NCBI RefSeq assembly: GCF_049445855.1
Contig: NZ_JBMSDV010000006.1
Coordinates: 226,160-290,159 of the forward strand
Source of the DNA: JAGOCV01 sp049445855
Lineage (GTDB): Bacteria; Pseudomonadota; Gammaproteobacteria; Burkholderiales; Burkholderiaceae_C
Length of the DNA: 64,000 bases
Reading direction: 5' to 3'
In this document: in pieces, positions 8,120 through 16,332 of the stretch
How positions within the stretch are numbered: position 1 is the stretch's first letter
Layout of the letters: each line of letters begins with the position of its first letter
Made by a program: the position numbers and the translations under genes
Notes under the pieces: generated by a model
The model's database searches: none
What the model was told of the DNA's origin: nothing
What the model saw: the letters and a program-made list of their open reading frames with translations, nothing else

Positions 8120-8740
8120 ATGCGCATCGACCTCGCCAACATCAATGCAGCGCTCGGCCACGACGCGCAAGGGCTCGTGAACTGGGCCGTGGCCTTGAAC
8201 GAACCGACCATCGTCACCACGAACTTCCGGCCGTTCGAAGCCGTCATCCTGCACATGGTCACGCGCGCGAACGCCGATGTGCCGGTGATCTGGATGGACA
8301 ACGGCTACAACACCGAGGCGACCTACCGCTATGCCGACGAGCTGACGAAGCAGCTCGGGCTGAAGCTGAAGATCTACCTGCCCCGCCGCACACGTGCGCA
8401 TCGCGAGGCCGTGGACGGCCCGACGCCTTCCATCGACGATCCGCGTCACGCCGCCTTCACCGAAGAGGTGAAGCTGGAGCCATTCACGCGCGCCTTGAGC
8501 GAGACAGCGCCCAAGGTCTGGTTCACCGCGCTGCGCGCCACCGACACCGCCGTGCGCGCGCAGATGGAGCCGGTCAGCATCAACCCCGATGGCCTGATCA
8601 AGGTCGCGCCGCTGTTGCACTGGTCGTCGAAACAGTTGCACGAGTACTGCGCGCAGCACGGCCTGCCCAACAACTTCGACTACGTCGATCCCACCAAAGC
8701 CGAAGACAACCGTGAATGCGGGCTGCACATTGCCCATTGA
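8120..8740 (+). CDS. cysH: Divergent phospho-adenylylsulfate reductase family protein (CysH-like)
   Basis: 206 residues, shorter than the usual 235-245. Position and the C-terminal redox motif ECGLH (C200) identify it as the enzyme making sulfite from activated sulfate with thioredoxin. It lacks the paired CC and CxxC cysteines that bind 4Fe-4S in APS reductases; only C200 and one other cysteine remain. The SSSFG phosphate-binding loop of the family is replaced by TTNFRPFE, DTGYLF by DNGYNT, and the segment before ECGLH is much shorter (DPTKAEDNRECGLH). Absence of the cluster would suggest PAPS as substrate, but no APS kinase is in this cluster and CysN has no kinase extension. Probably a diverged lineage of the enzyme; substrate uncertain. 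Confidence 0.75.
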   Translation: MRIDLANINAALGHDAQGLVNWAVALNEPTIVTTNFRPFEAVILHMVTRANADVPVIWMDNGYNTEATYRYADELTKQLGLKLKIYLPRRTRAHREAVDGPTPSIDDPRHAAFTEEVKLEPFTRALSETAPKVWFTALRATDTAVRAQMEPVSINPDGLIKVAPLLHWSSKQLHEYCAQHGLPNNFDYVDPTKAEDNRECGLHIAH

Positions 8741-8770
8741 CGGCCCACTGATCGCCCATCGACCCCATCC

Positions 8771-9703
8771 ATGAACGCCCGGACCGAACCCCAAGCCCTT
8801 ACAACGCTCGGCAACAGCCATCTCGACGCGCTCGAAGAAGAAGCCATCTTCATCCTGCGTGAAGTTGCGGCGGCGTTCGAGCGCCCGACACTGCTGTTCT
8901 CCGGGGGCAAGGACTCGCTGGTGCTGCTGAAGTGCGCCGAAAAAGCCTTCGGCGCGAACAACCTGCCCTACCCGCTGCTGATGATCGACACCGGTCACAA
9001 CTTCCCCGAAGTGACCGATTTCCGCGACCAGCGCGCGAAGGAACTCGGCGCCGAGCTCATCGTGCGCAGCGTGGAAGATTCGATGAAGCGCGGCACCGTG
9101 CGCCTGGCACGCCCCGACGAAAGCCGCAACGTGCACCAGTCGGTGACCCTGCTGGAAGCCATCGACGAGTTCCGCTTCGACGCACTCATCGGCGGCGCCC
9201 GCCGCGACGAGGAGAAGGCGCGCGCCAAGGAACGCATCTTCAGCCACCGCGACAGCTTCGGCCAGTGGCAACCCAAGGCCCAGCGCCCCGAACTCTGGAC
9301 GTTGTTCAACACGCGCCTGCAGCCGGGCGAACACTTCCGCGTGTTCCCCATCAGCAACTGGACCGAGCTCGACGTGTGGCAGTACATCGCCCGCGAAAAC
9401 ATCGAACTGCCGTCGATCTACTACACGCACAAACGTGAGGTGGTCGAACGCCGCGGCCTGTTGGTGCCGGTGACCGACCTCACCCCCCCGCGCGACGGAG
9501 AGCAGATCGAGACACGCGACGTGCGCTTCCGCACCGTGGGCGACATCACCTGCACCTGCCCGGTGGAAAGCCTGGCCGCCGACGCGGACGCCGTGATCAT
9601 CGAGACGCTGGCCACCGACGTGAGCGAACGCGGCGCGACGCGCATGGACGACAAGACATCCGAAGCTTCCATGGAGAAGCGCAAAAAGGACGGGTACTTC
9701 TGA
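8771..9703 (+). CDS. cysD: Sulfate adenylyltransferase subunit 2
   Basis: 310-residue catalytic subunit of ATP sulfurylase, forming adenylylsulfate from ATP and sulfate together with the CysN GTPase. The PP-loop SGGKDS is at residues 44-49, followed by LLMIDTGHNFPE, GGARRDEEKARAKER and FRVFPISNWTELDVWQYI, all conserved in CysD. Length is normal (about 300). Its stop TGA shares one base with the cysN start (TGATG at 9701-9705), the classic coupled cysDN arrangement. Confidence 0.96.
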   Translation: MNARTEPQALTTLGNSHLDALEEEAIFILREVAAAFERPTLLFSGGKDSLVLLKCAEKAFGANNLPYPLLMIDTGHNFPEVTDFRDQRAKELGAELIVRSVEDSMKRGTVRLARPDESRNVHQSVTLLEAIDEFRFDALIGGARRDEEKARAKERIFSHRDSFGQWQPKAQRPELWTLFNTRLQPGEHFRVFPISNWTELDVWQYIARENIELPSIYYTHKREVVERRGLLVPVTDLTPPRDGEQIETRDVRFRTVGDITCTCPVESLAADADAVIIETLATDVSERGATRMDDKTSEASMEKRKKDGYF

Positions 9704-10950
9704 TGGACGCCCTCAGATTCATTACTTGTGGCAGCGTGGACGACGGCAAGAGCACGCTGATCGGCCGGCTTCTGGTAGACAGCCGCGCCGTGCTGCAGGA
9801 CCAGTTGGCCAGCGTGTCGAAGAGCGGCGAGGCCGACCTCGCGCTGCTGACCGACGGCCTGTCGGCCGAGCGCGAACAGGGCATCACGATCGACGTGGCC
9901 TACCGCTATTTCTCCACGGCAGCGCGCAAGTTCATCATCGGCGACGCGCCGGGCCATGAACAGTACACGCGCAACATGGTGACCGCCGCCTCCAGCGCCG
10001 ACGCCGCCGTCGTCCTGGTGGACGCCACCAAGCTCGACTGGGCCGACCCCGCACTCGAACTGCTGGTGCAGACGCGCCGCCACACGTTGCTGGCCCACCT
10101 GCTGCGCGTGCCATCCATCGTGTTCGCCATCAACAAGCTCGACGCTGTCGACGCGCCTGACACGGCCTACGCCCACATCCGTGCGGCACTGGAACGGTTC
10201 ACCGCTGCCGCTGGCGTCAAGGTGCGCGCTGTGGTGCCGGTTTCGGCCTTGAAAGGCTGGAATGTGGTCGAACCCCGTGCCGGCTGGTGCGGGTACGAAG
10301 GCCCTGGCCTGCTGCAATTGCTCGAAACCCTGCCAGCCACCCCGGCGGACGTGGATCAGGCCTTCGCCTTCCCCGTGCAATGGGTCGAGAAGTTCTCGTC
10401 CTCGTCCGACACGTCACAGGGCCGCCGCATCTTCTGGGGCCGCGTCGCTGCCGGTCAGGTGACGCCGGGCCAGAAAATCACCGTCATGCCCAGCGGACAG
10501 ACCGCCACGGTGGCACAGGTGCTGAACCACGTGCGCAAGCCGGGTGACGTCGCCGCCGGCCACAGCGCCGGCATCGTGCTCGACCGCGAGGTCGATGTGT
10601 CCCGAGGCGACTGGTTGCTGGCCGAAGGCAGTGGCGAGGCGTCGCGAGAACTGAGCGCCACCATCGCCTGGCTGGACGACGAGCCGCTGGTCGCCGGCCG
10701 CGTCTACTGGGCGCTGCACGGGCACCGCTGGGTGAAGGCCAAGGTGCGCCGCATCGTGCACAGGCTGGATGTGAACACGCTCGCCGAGGAAGACGCCACC
10801 GAACTGCCGGCCAACGCCATCGGCCACGTCGAACTGGCGCTGCAGGAGCCGCTGGCCGTGCGCCCGTTCGCCGGTGCGCGTGCGCTGGGCTCGCTGGTGC
10901 TGGTGGACACCGCTTCGCACAAGACCTCCGGCGCCGTGCTGGTTCGCTGA
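9703..10950 (+). CDS. cysN: Sulfate adenylyltransferase subunit 1 (GTPase)
   Basis: 415-residue EF-Tu-like GTPase that drives ATP sulfurylase. G motifs are intact: GSVDDGKST (residues 10-18), DAPGHEQY (81-88) and NKLD (144-147). After residue about 225 come the two beta-barrel domains. It is at the short end of the family (E. coli about 475) and ends without any APS-kinase (CysC) domain, so it is not a CysNC fusion. Last gene of the cys run; fdxA starts 96 bp later, with a TAAAAT hexamer at about 10983 that could be a new promoter. Confidence 0.95.
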   Translation: MDALRFITCGSVDDGKSTLIGRLLVDSRAVLQDQLASVSKSGEADLALLTDGLSAEREQGITIDVAYRYFSTAARKFIIGDAPGHEQYTRNMVTAASSADAAVVLVDATKLDWADPALELLVQTRRHTLLAHLLRVPSIVFAINKLDAVDAPDTAYAHIRAALERFTAAAGVKVRAVVPVSALKGWNVVEPRAGWCGYEGPGLLQLLETLPATPADVDQAFAFPVQWVEKFSSSSDTSQGRRIFWGRVAAGQVTPGQKITVMPSGQTATVAQVLNHVRKPGDVAAGHSAGIVLDREVDVSRGDWLLAEGSGEASRELSATIAWLDDEPLVAGRVYWALHGHRWVKAKVRRIVHRLDVNTLAEEDATELPANAIGHVELALQEPLAVRPFAGARALGSLVLVDTASHKTSGAVLVR

Positions 10951-11046
10951 GGGCTTCGCCGCAGTCCCACGCACAAAACGCCTAAAATCGAGGGTTTTCA
11001 CGTACTGCTGATCCGGCTTCGCCTTTACGATCGCCCAAAATTCCAA

Positions 11047-11376
11047 ATGACCCACGTCGTCTCCGAATCCTGTATCCGCTGCAAGTACACCGACTGCGTG
11101 GACGTCTGCCCCGTGGACTGCTTCCGCGAAGGCCCGAACATGCTGATCATCGATCCCGATGAATGCATCGACTGCGCGGTGTGCATCCCCGAATGCCCGG
11201 CCAACGCCATCTTCGCGGAAGAAGACGTGCCGGCTGACCAGATCGCCTTCATCAAACTCAACGCGGAACTCGCCCAGAACCCCGAGTGGAAGAGCATCAC
11301 CAAGCGCAAGCCTGCGCTGCCCGATGCCGACGAGTGGAAAGACAAGACCGGCAAGCTCTCGGAGCTGATCCGCTGA
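11047..11376 (+). CDS. fdxA: Seven-iron ferredoxin FdxA
   Basis: 109-residue ferredoxin with one 3Fe-4S and one 4Fe-4S cluster. The N-terminal ligand set CIRCKYTDCVDVCPVDCF and the second set CIDCAVCIPECPANAIF match the FdxA family, including the extra residues and C-terminal extension (to residue 109) typical of Azotobacter-type FdI relatives. It carries low-potential electrons. Followed 16 bp later by a ferredoxin-NADP reductase, an arrangement that suggests the pair can feed ferredoxin-dependent enzymes, perhaps CysI upstream (inference). Confidence 0.95.
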   Translation: MTHVVSESCIRCKYTDCVDVCPVDCFREGPNMLIIDPDECIDCAVCIPECPANAIFAEEDVPADQIAFIKLNAELAQNPEWKSITKRKPALPDADEWKDKTGKLSELIR

Positions 11377-11392
11377 CCGCAGCGCCCGCACT

Positions 11393-12478
11393 GTGAGCGC
11401 CTTCGACGACCGCACCGACCTGATCGAAACCGACGCCGTCGTCATTGGCGCAGGCCCTGCAGGCCTGTTCTCCGTCTTCCAGCTCGGCCTGCTCGAAATC
11501 CGGGCTCACGTGGTCGATGCGCTGCCCCAGGCGGGTGGCCAACCCGTCGAGCTGTACCCGGACAAACCCATCTTCGACATTCCCGCCGTGCCGGTACTCA
11601 CCGGCCGAGAACTGGCGCAAGCGCTGCTCAAGCAGATCGAACCTTTCGGGGCCACGCTGCATCTGGGGCAGGAAGTCACCGAGCTCGAACGGCAGGACGA
11701 TGGGCGCTTCCTGCTCGCCACGTCCAAGGGCACGCGTTTCCTGACCCGGGTCGTCGTCATTGCGGGCGGTGTCGGCGCATTCCAGCCGAAGTCGCTCAAG
11801 GTGCCGGGGCTGGAGCCGTTCATCGGTGGGCAGATCCGGTATCAGCCCGCCGATGCGTCTGCGTTTGCAGGCAAGCGCGTCGTTGTCCACGGCCATGGCG
11901 AAACAGCGGTGGACTGGGCGATCCGCCTGGCGGAAGCCTCAACGGACAAGCCGCACCGCGTGACCTTGCTCCATCGGCGCGATGTGTTCGATGCCACGCC
12001 CGAGGCACTGGCCCGCCTGCAGGCGCTGCGTGCTTCGGGTGCCATCGAGGTCGTCATCGGGCAGATCGTCGGCCAGCAAGCCCGGGGCGACACGCTCACG
12101 GCCCTCGACCTTGCCCTGCCCGACGGCAGCACCCGTTCATTGCCGCTGGACGCGATGATCGTCTCGCTCGGCCTGTCCCCTCGCCTCGGCCCCGTCGCGC
12201 AATGGGGGCTGGACATGGAGCGCAAGCAACTCAGGGTGGACACCGGAACGTTCGCCACCAGCGAGCCCGGCATCTTCGCCATCGGCGACATCAACACTTA
12301 CCCGGGCAAGAAGAAGCTGCTGGTTTCTGCCTTCCACGAATGCGCCCTCGCCGCGTATGGCGCAGCGGCTGTTGTCTATCCGGGCAAGACGCTTCACCTC
12401 GAATACACGACCACCAGCACGCGGCTGCACCGCCTGCTGGGCGTGACCGTGCAGACCGACGGCACCGATCCAGCCTGA
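11393..12478 (+). CDS. Ferredoxin-NADP(+) reductase, thioredoxin-reductase-like type
   Basis: 361-residue FAD enzyme of the TrxR-like FNR family, moving electrons between NADPH and ferredoxin. FAD-binding GAGPAG at residues 19-24, NADPH-binding VVVHGHGETAVDWAIRLAE near 166-184, and the C-terminal FAD motif GIFAIGDINTYPGKKKLL. It lacks the CxxC redox pair of true thioredoxin reductases, as expected for this subfamily. The start is GTG at 11393, 16 bp after the fdxA stop, so the two are probably co-transcribed. Confidence 0.9.
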   Translation: MSAFDDRTDLIETDAVVIGAGPAGLFSVFQLGLLEIRAHVVDALPQAGGQPVELYPDKPIFDIPAVPVLTGRELAQALLKQIEPFGATLHLGQEVTELERQDDGRFLLATSKGTRFLTRVVVIAGGVGAFQPKSLKVPGLEPFIGGQIRYQPADASAFAGKRVVVHGHGETAVDWAIRLAEASTDKPHRVTLLHRRDVFDATPEALARLQALRASGAIEVVIGQIVGQQARGDTLTALDLALPDGSTRSLPLDAMIVSLGLSPRLGPVAQWGLDMERKQLRVDTGTFATSEPGIFAIGDINTYPGKKKLLVSAFHECALAAYGAAAVVYPGKTLHLEYTTTSTRLHRLLGVTVQTDGTDPA

Positions 12479-12526
12479 TGCCGGCCTGATGGCCTAAAAT
12501 CCGCTTCGTGCCCGCAAGGGCGCATC

Positions 12527-12613
12527 CGCTAGGGGTGTCGAACCGGCCGCAAGGCCGGCAAGACTGAGAGAGTCCCTTTGAACCTGATTGAGGTAATCCT
12601 CGCGCAGGGAAGC
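12527..12613 (+). promoter_or_regulatory. TPP riboswitch (THI element)
   Basis: The conserved thi-box elements are readable in order: AGGGGTG (from 12531), a variable GC-rich hairpin (CCGGCCGCAAGGCCGG), CTGAGAGAGTCCCTTTGAAC, CCTGATTGAGGTAATCC and the closing GCGCAGGGAAGC. They bind thiamine pyrophosphate and shut down expression. It sits 90 nt upstream of the cytX start at 12704. A small ATTGC/GCAAT hairpin (12686-12700) encloses part of the cytX Shine-Dalgarno GGAG (12693-12696), which hints at translational control. A TAAAAT hexamer at about 12495 may be the promoter -10. Confidence 0.95.
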
Positions 12614-12703
12614 CAAGTCCAGTTGCCGGTGGCCGCGTCTCTTGCAGCCTCTTCTCCGGCCAGATTTCGCCCACCTGCCTCAAACATTGCATGGAGCAAT
12701 TTG

Positions 12704-14014
12704 ATGGCAATTTCTACTGACAACACACTTTCGCCCGGGTCGTCCGGCAACGAGGCGCTGACGCCCATGTCCGCGTCCCAACGCTCATTCGGCTGGCATG
12801 ACCACGCGTCGCTGTGGTTCAGCCTGGGTGTCGGCCTGCTGGTCATGCAGGTCGGTGCGTACCTCATGCCAGCGCTCGGTACCAAGGAGGCGGTCATCGC
12901 CATTGTGTTCGGCTCGCTGCTCGGCGCGGGCCTGCTCGGCTGGGTCGCCAAGCTCGGCGCCGACAGCGGGCTTGCCAGCGCTGGGCTGATGCATGCCGTC
13001 TACGGCAGCGCATTCGCACGCCTGCCCGTGATTCTCAACATCGTGCAACTCATCGGCTGGGGCGCATTCGAGATCGTGGTGATGCGCGAATCGACGGTCG
13101 CCATCGCCGCGCGTTCGGGCCTCGCGGAATCGGCGACGTCCCCCGTGTGGATGGCCGGCGCCACCCTGCTTTGGGGCGCAGTCGTTGCGCTGCTGATCAG
13201 CGGGTCGATGGTGCGCGTGGTGCGCAAGCTCATCGCGCGCTTTGCGCTGCCGCTGGTGGTGCTGTCGCTGCTGTGGCTGAGCTGGCAGTTCATCGGGATG
13301 GCCAACGCGCAGGGCTTCGACGCGCTGTGGAACCGCAAGGGCGACGGCGGCATGAGTGTGCTGCCCGCGCTCGACCTCGTGATCGCGATGCCGATCTCCT
13401 GGCTGCCGCTGGTGGCCGACTACGCGCGCCACGGCCGTTCGGGCCGCAGCGCGCTGGGCGGCACGTGGCTCGGTTATGCGATTGCCAACGCCTGGTGCTA
13501 CACGCTGGGTGTGCTGGTGGCGCTGACGCTGCCGAGCGAGAACCTCGTCGCTGCGCTGCTGCTGGCGCAGGGCGGGTTGATCGCGCTGTCGCTCATCCTC
13601 ATCGACGAGGTGGACAACGCCTATGGCGACGCGTACTCGGGCTCGGTGTCTGCCCACAGCCTGATGCCGCGCTGGGGCGTGCGCCAGTGGGGCTTCATCA
13701 TGGCCATCGTCTGCACGGGCGTCGCGATGGTGCTGCCCATGCACAGCCTCGAGCCGTTCCTGCTGATGCTGAGCTCGGTGTTCGTGCCGCTGTTCGGCAC
13801 CATCCTCGGCCGCCTGGCGTTCGGTGTGGATGCCGCTGCACAGCTCGCGCGCGCACCCAAGGCGAACGCCGTGCCCATCGCAATCTGGATCGCAGGCATC
13901 GCGACCTACCACCTGTGCGGCAAATTCGCGCCCGATGCGGGCTCTGCCCTGCCCGCGCTGGCGCTGACCTTCGTGCTCGCCTATGTCACGCGCCCTTCGA
14001 CGCGCGCGGTGTAA
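12704..14014 (+). CDS. cytX: NCS1-family hydroxymethylpyrimidine permease CytX
   Basis: 436-residue integral membrane transporter, about twelve hydrophobic helices, of the nucleobase:cation symporter-1 family. The first segment (SLWFSLGVGLLVMQVGAYLM) and the DEVDNAYGDAYSGSVSA stretch are typical. CytX proteins are associated with TPP riboswitches and import HMP, a thiamine pyrimidine precursor. The frame is open from 12578 inside the riboswitch, so the ATG at 12704, with GGAG 7 nt upstream, is the sensible start. Convergent with thiD, 6 bp apart. Substrate assignment rests on the riboswitch and thi neighbours. Confidence 0.9.
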   Translation: MAISTDNTLSPGSSGNEALTPMSASQRSFGWHDHASLWFSLGVGLLVMQVGAYLMPALGTKEAVIAIVFGSLLGAGLLGWVAKLGADSGLASAGLMHAVYGSAFARLPVILNIVQLIGWGAFEIVVMRESTVAIAARSGLAESATSPVWMAGATLLWGAVVALLISGSMVRVVRKLIARFALPLVVLSLLWLSWQFIGMANAQGFDALWNRKGDGGMSVLPALDLVIAMPISWLPLVADYARHGRSGRSALGGTWLGYAIANAWCYTLGVLVALTLPSENLVAALLLAQGGLIALSLILIDEVDNAYGDAYSGSVSAHSLMPRWGVRQWGFIMAIVCTGVAMVLPMHSLEPFLLMLSSVFVPLFGTILGRLAFGVDAAAQLARAPKANAVPIAIWIAGIATYHLCGKFAPDAGSALPALALTFVLAYVTRPSTRAV

Positions 14015-14020
14015 ATGAAG

Positions 14021-14857
14021 TCAAAGCGGCAACAGCTTCGTCGCCACGGGTGCATGCCCGTGGTTGAGCGGGCCGTGGCCGCGCCCGGTCTGCACGTGGG
14101 CGCCTGCCTTGATGGCGGCGAGTACATAGGCACGGGCCCGCGCCACCGACTCGGGCAGCGAGAACCCCTGCGCCAGATGCGCGGCGATGGCGGACGACAG
14201 CGTGCAGCCCGTGCCATGCGTGTTCTCGCTGGGGATGCGCTGCGAGGTCAGGCGCAACGCGGAAGTGCCTGCCTGCGCCAGCACGTCGGTCACCTGCTGA
14301 CCGGGAAGATGCCCGCCCTTGAGCAGGACGATCGGCGCGCCCATGGCCAGCAGTTCTGCAGCGGCCGCTTCGAGTTCTCCGGCATTGCCGATGGGGTGAC
14401 CGAGCAGCAGCACGGCTTCGTCCAGATTCGGCGTGATGACGGTGGCGCGCGGGAACAGTTCCTTCACCAGCACGCTCACGGTCTCCTCGGCGATCAGCCG
14501 GTCGCCGCTGGTGGCGACCATCACCGGGTCGAGCACCACCTTTTCGATCCTGTACGTGTCGATGGCCCAAGCCACCACATGCACGATCTCGGGCGCATGC
14601 AGCATGCCGATCTTGATGGCATCCACGCCGATGTCCTCGATGACGGCCGCGAGCTGCGCCTTCAAAAATTCCGCAGGCACACCGTGGATGCCCGTCACGC
14701 CCAGCGTGTTCTGCGCCGTGAGCGCGGTGATGGCCGTCATGCCGTAGCAGCCGAGCGCCGCGAAGGTCTTGAGGTCAGCCTGGATGCCCGCGCCGCCGCC
14801 CGAGTCGGAGCCTGCAATGGACAGGACACGGGCGTAGCGGGTCGTTGCTTTGGACAT
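14021..14857 (-). CDS. thiD: Hydroxymethylpyrimidine / phosphomethylpyrimidine kinase
   Basis: 278-residue ribokinase-fold enzyme that phosphorylates HMP twice to HMP-PP for thiamine synthesis. Motifs: SIAGSDSGGGAGIQADLK near the N-terminus, VLDPVMVATSGDRL, and the anion hole HGTGCTLSSAIAAHL with its catalytic cysteine. The frame continues upstream to 14983 but homologous sequence starts at MSKATTRYARVLS (14857). It lies on the opposite strand between cytX and thiO, sharing a 119-bp upstream region with thiO. No second THI element is visible there, so its control by TPP, if any, is not apparent. Confidence 0.93.
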   Translation of the reverse strand: MSKATTRYARVLSIAGSDSGGGAGIQADLKTFAALGCYGMTAITALTAQNTLGVTGIHGVPAEFLKAQLAAVIEDIGVDAIKIGMLHAPEIVHVVAWAIDTYRIEKVVLDPVMVATSGDRLIAEETVSVLVKELFPRATVITPNLDEAVLLLGHPIGNAGELEAAAAELLAMGAPIVLLKGGHLPGQQVTDVLAQAGTSALRLTSQRIPSENTHGTGCTLSSAIAAHLAQGFSLPESVARARAYVLAAIKAGAHVQTGRGHGPLNHGHAPVATKLLPL

Positions 14858-14976
14858 GGCTTGGGGAATGGCTGCTGTGGCCATGGCGGCCGGGCTGGGT
14901 TCGGTGGGCATTGCAAAATTATGCGCGACGCGGGCCCGCGTGGCACGTTCGCAGTACGCCGCATGGCTTTCGATAC

Positions 14977-16104
14977 ATGACATCCTCCCCTCAACCCCAT
15001 CGCACCGGCAGCGCTGCCCCCCAGTCTGCAGTCATCCTCGGCTCGGGCCTGATGGGCCGCCTGCTGGCCGTACAGCTCGCACGGCTGGACTGGCGTTGCG
15101 AGCTGCACGATGCCGCCGGCCCTGATGCGGACGGCGCCGCCGCGCGCGTGGCCGCCGCCATGCTGGCGCCGCTGGCCGAATCCGCCATCACCGAGCCGGT
15201 GGTCGTGCGCATGGGTGTCCACGCGCTGGGCCGGTGGCCCGAGTTGCTGGCACAACTTTCGCAGCCTGTGTTCTTCCAGCAGCAGGGCACGCTCGTCGTG
15301 TGGCACCGGCAGGACGCGCCCGAAGCCGCGCGCTTCCTGAGGCAGGTTGAAACGACCACCCGGGGCATCGACGGCCTCGCCGCCATCGAGCAGGCCGGAG
15401 CAGCGCGCATTGCCGCACTGGAGCCCTCGCTTGCCGGCCGCTTTCCGCAGGCGCTGTACTTGCCGGGCGAAGGACAGCTGGACAACCGCCAGTTGCTCGC
15501 GGCGCTGTTGCATGAGCTGCAGGCACTGAACGTGCCCATGCACTGGAACAGCCCGAAGGAGACGGGTGACTTCCGCGCGGGCGAAGCGGGCCAGCCGCAG
15601 TGGGTCATCGACTGCCGCGGTTTGGGCGCGCGCAATGCCTGGCCGCACGCCAGAGGCGGCACGGCCTTGCGCGGTGTGCGTGGCGAAGTGGCGCGCGTGC
15701 ATGCGCCCGAAGTGACGCTGTCGCGCCCGACACGCCTCATGCATCCGCGCTACCCGATCTACATCGCGCCGAAGGAAGATCACCTCTTCGTCATCGGCGC
15801 GACCGAAATCGAATCGGACGACATGTCGCCTGCCAGCGTGCGCTCCACACTGGAATTGCTGAGCGCGGCCTACACCGTGCACAGCGGCTTTGCCGAAGCG
15901 CGTATCCTCGAAGTCGCGACGCAATGCCGCCCGGCCCTGCCCGACAACCTGCCCGCCATCCACCAGAGCGCGCCGGGCGTGCTGCACATCAACGGGCTGT
16001 ATCGCCACGGCTTCATGATCGCGCCCACGATGCTCGACGCCGCGCTGCCCCTGCTGACCCATGGTGACGACACCGTCGCCAGACAGTTCGACCTGCTGAA
16101 ATGA
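14977..16104 (+). CDS. thiO: FAD-dependent glycine oxidase ThiO
   Basis: 375-residue flavoenzyme oxidising glycine to iminoglycine (dehydroglycine), the substrate of ThiG for the thiazole ring. The N-terminal Rossmann motif is AVILGSGLMGRLLAVQLA; YIAPKEDHLFVIGATEIES and the C-terminal HINGLYRHGFMIAPTM match the DAAO/ThiO family. The open frame extends to 14845, antisense to the thiD 5' end, so the ATG at 14977 was chosen. Its stop overlaps thiS by 4 bp (ATGA), starting the thiO-thiS-thiG-thiE operon. Aerobic bacteria use ThiO in place of ThiH. Confidence 0.93.
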   Translation: MTSSPQPHRTGSAAPQSAVILGSGLMGRLLAVQLARLDWRCELHDAAGPDADGAAARVAAAMLAPLAESAITEPVVVRMGVHALGRWPELLAQLSQPVFFQQQGTLVVWHRQDAPEAARFLRQVETTTRGIDGLAAIEQAGAARIAALEPSLAGRFPQALYLPGEGQLDNRQLLAALLHELQALNVPMHWNSPKETGDFRAGEAGQPQWVIDCRGLGARNAWPHARGGTALRGVRGEVARVHAPEVTLSRPTRLMHPRYPIYIAPKEDHLFVIGATEIESDDMSPASVRSTLELLSAAYTVHSGFAEARILEVATQCRPALPDNLPAIHQSAPGVLHINGLYRHGFMIAPTMLDAALPLLTHGDDTVARQFDLLK

Positions 16105-16310
16105 AAGTACTGATCAACAACGCCGCACACGAGCTGCCCGACGGAGCCATGCTGGCCGACGCGGTGGACGCCGCCGTCGCCACACTGCAACTGCAGCCGC
16201 CCTTCGCCGCCGCCGTGAACCAGCAGTTCGTGCCACGCGCCCGCTATGCAGCGCAGCCGCTGGCCGAAAACGACCGCATCGAGATCATCTCGCCGGTGAC
16301 AGGCGGTTGA
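16101..16310 (+). CDS. thiS: Sulfur carrier protein ThiS
   Basis: 69-residue ubiquitin-like protein. It begins MKVLINNAAHELPDGAML and ends ISPVTGG, with the C-terminal Gly-Gly that becomes a thiocarboxylate and donates sulfur to the thiazole. Its start overlaps the thiO stop (ATGA) and thiG follows after 22 bp. The adenylating partner ThiF is not in this window. Confidence 0.95.
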   Translation: MKVLINNAAHELPDGAMLADAVDAAVATLQLQPPFAAAVNQQFVPRARYAAQPLAENDRIEIISPVTGG

Positions 16311-16332
16311 GAAGCGAGCCGGAGACAACACC

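Noticed and set aside
8051..9430. 459-codon open frame on the minus strand
   Set aside because: Antisense to cysH and cysD; no domains.
12785..13912. 375-codon open frame on the minus strand
   Set aside because: Antisense to cytX; extreme His/Arg/Gln composition typical of a shadow.
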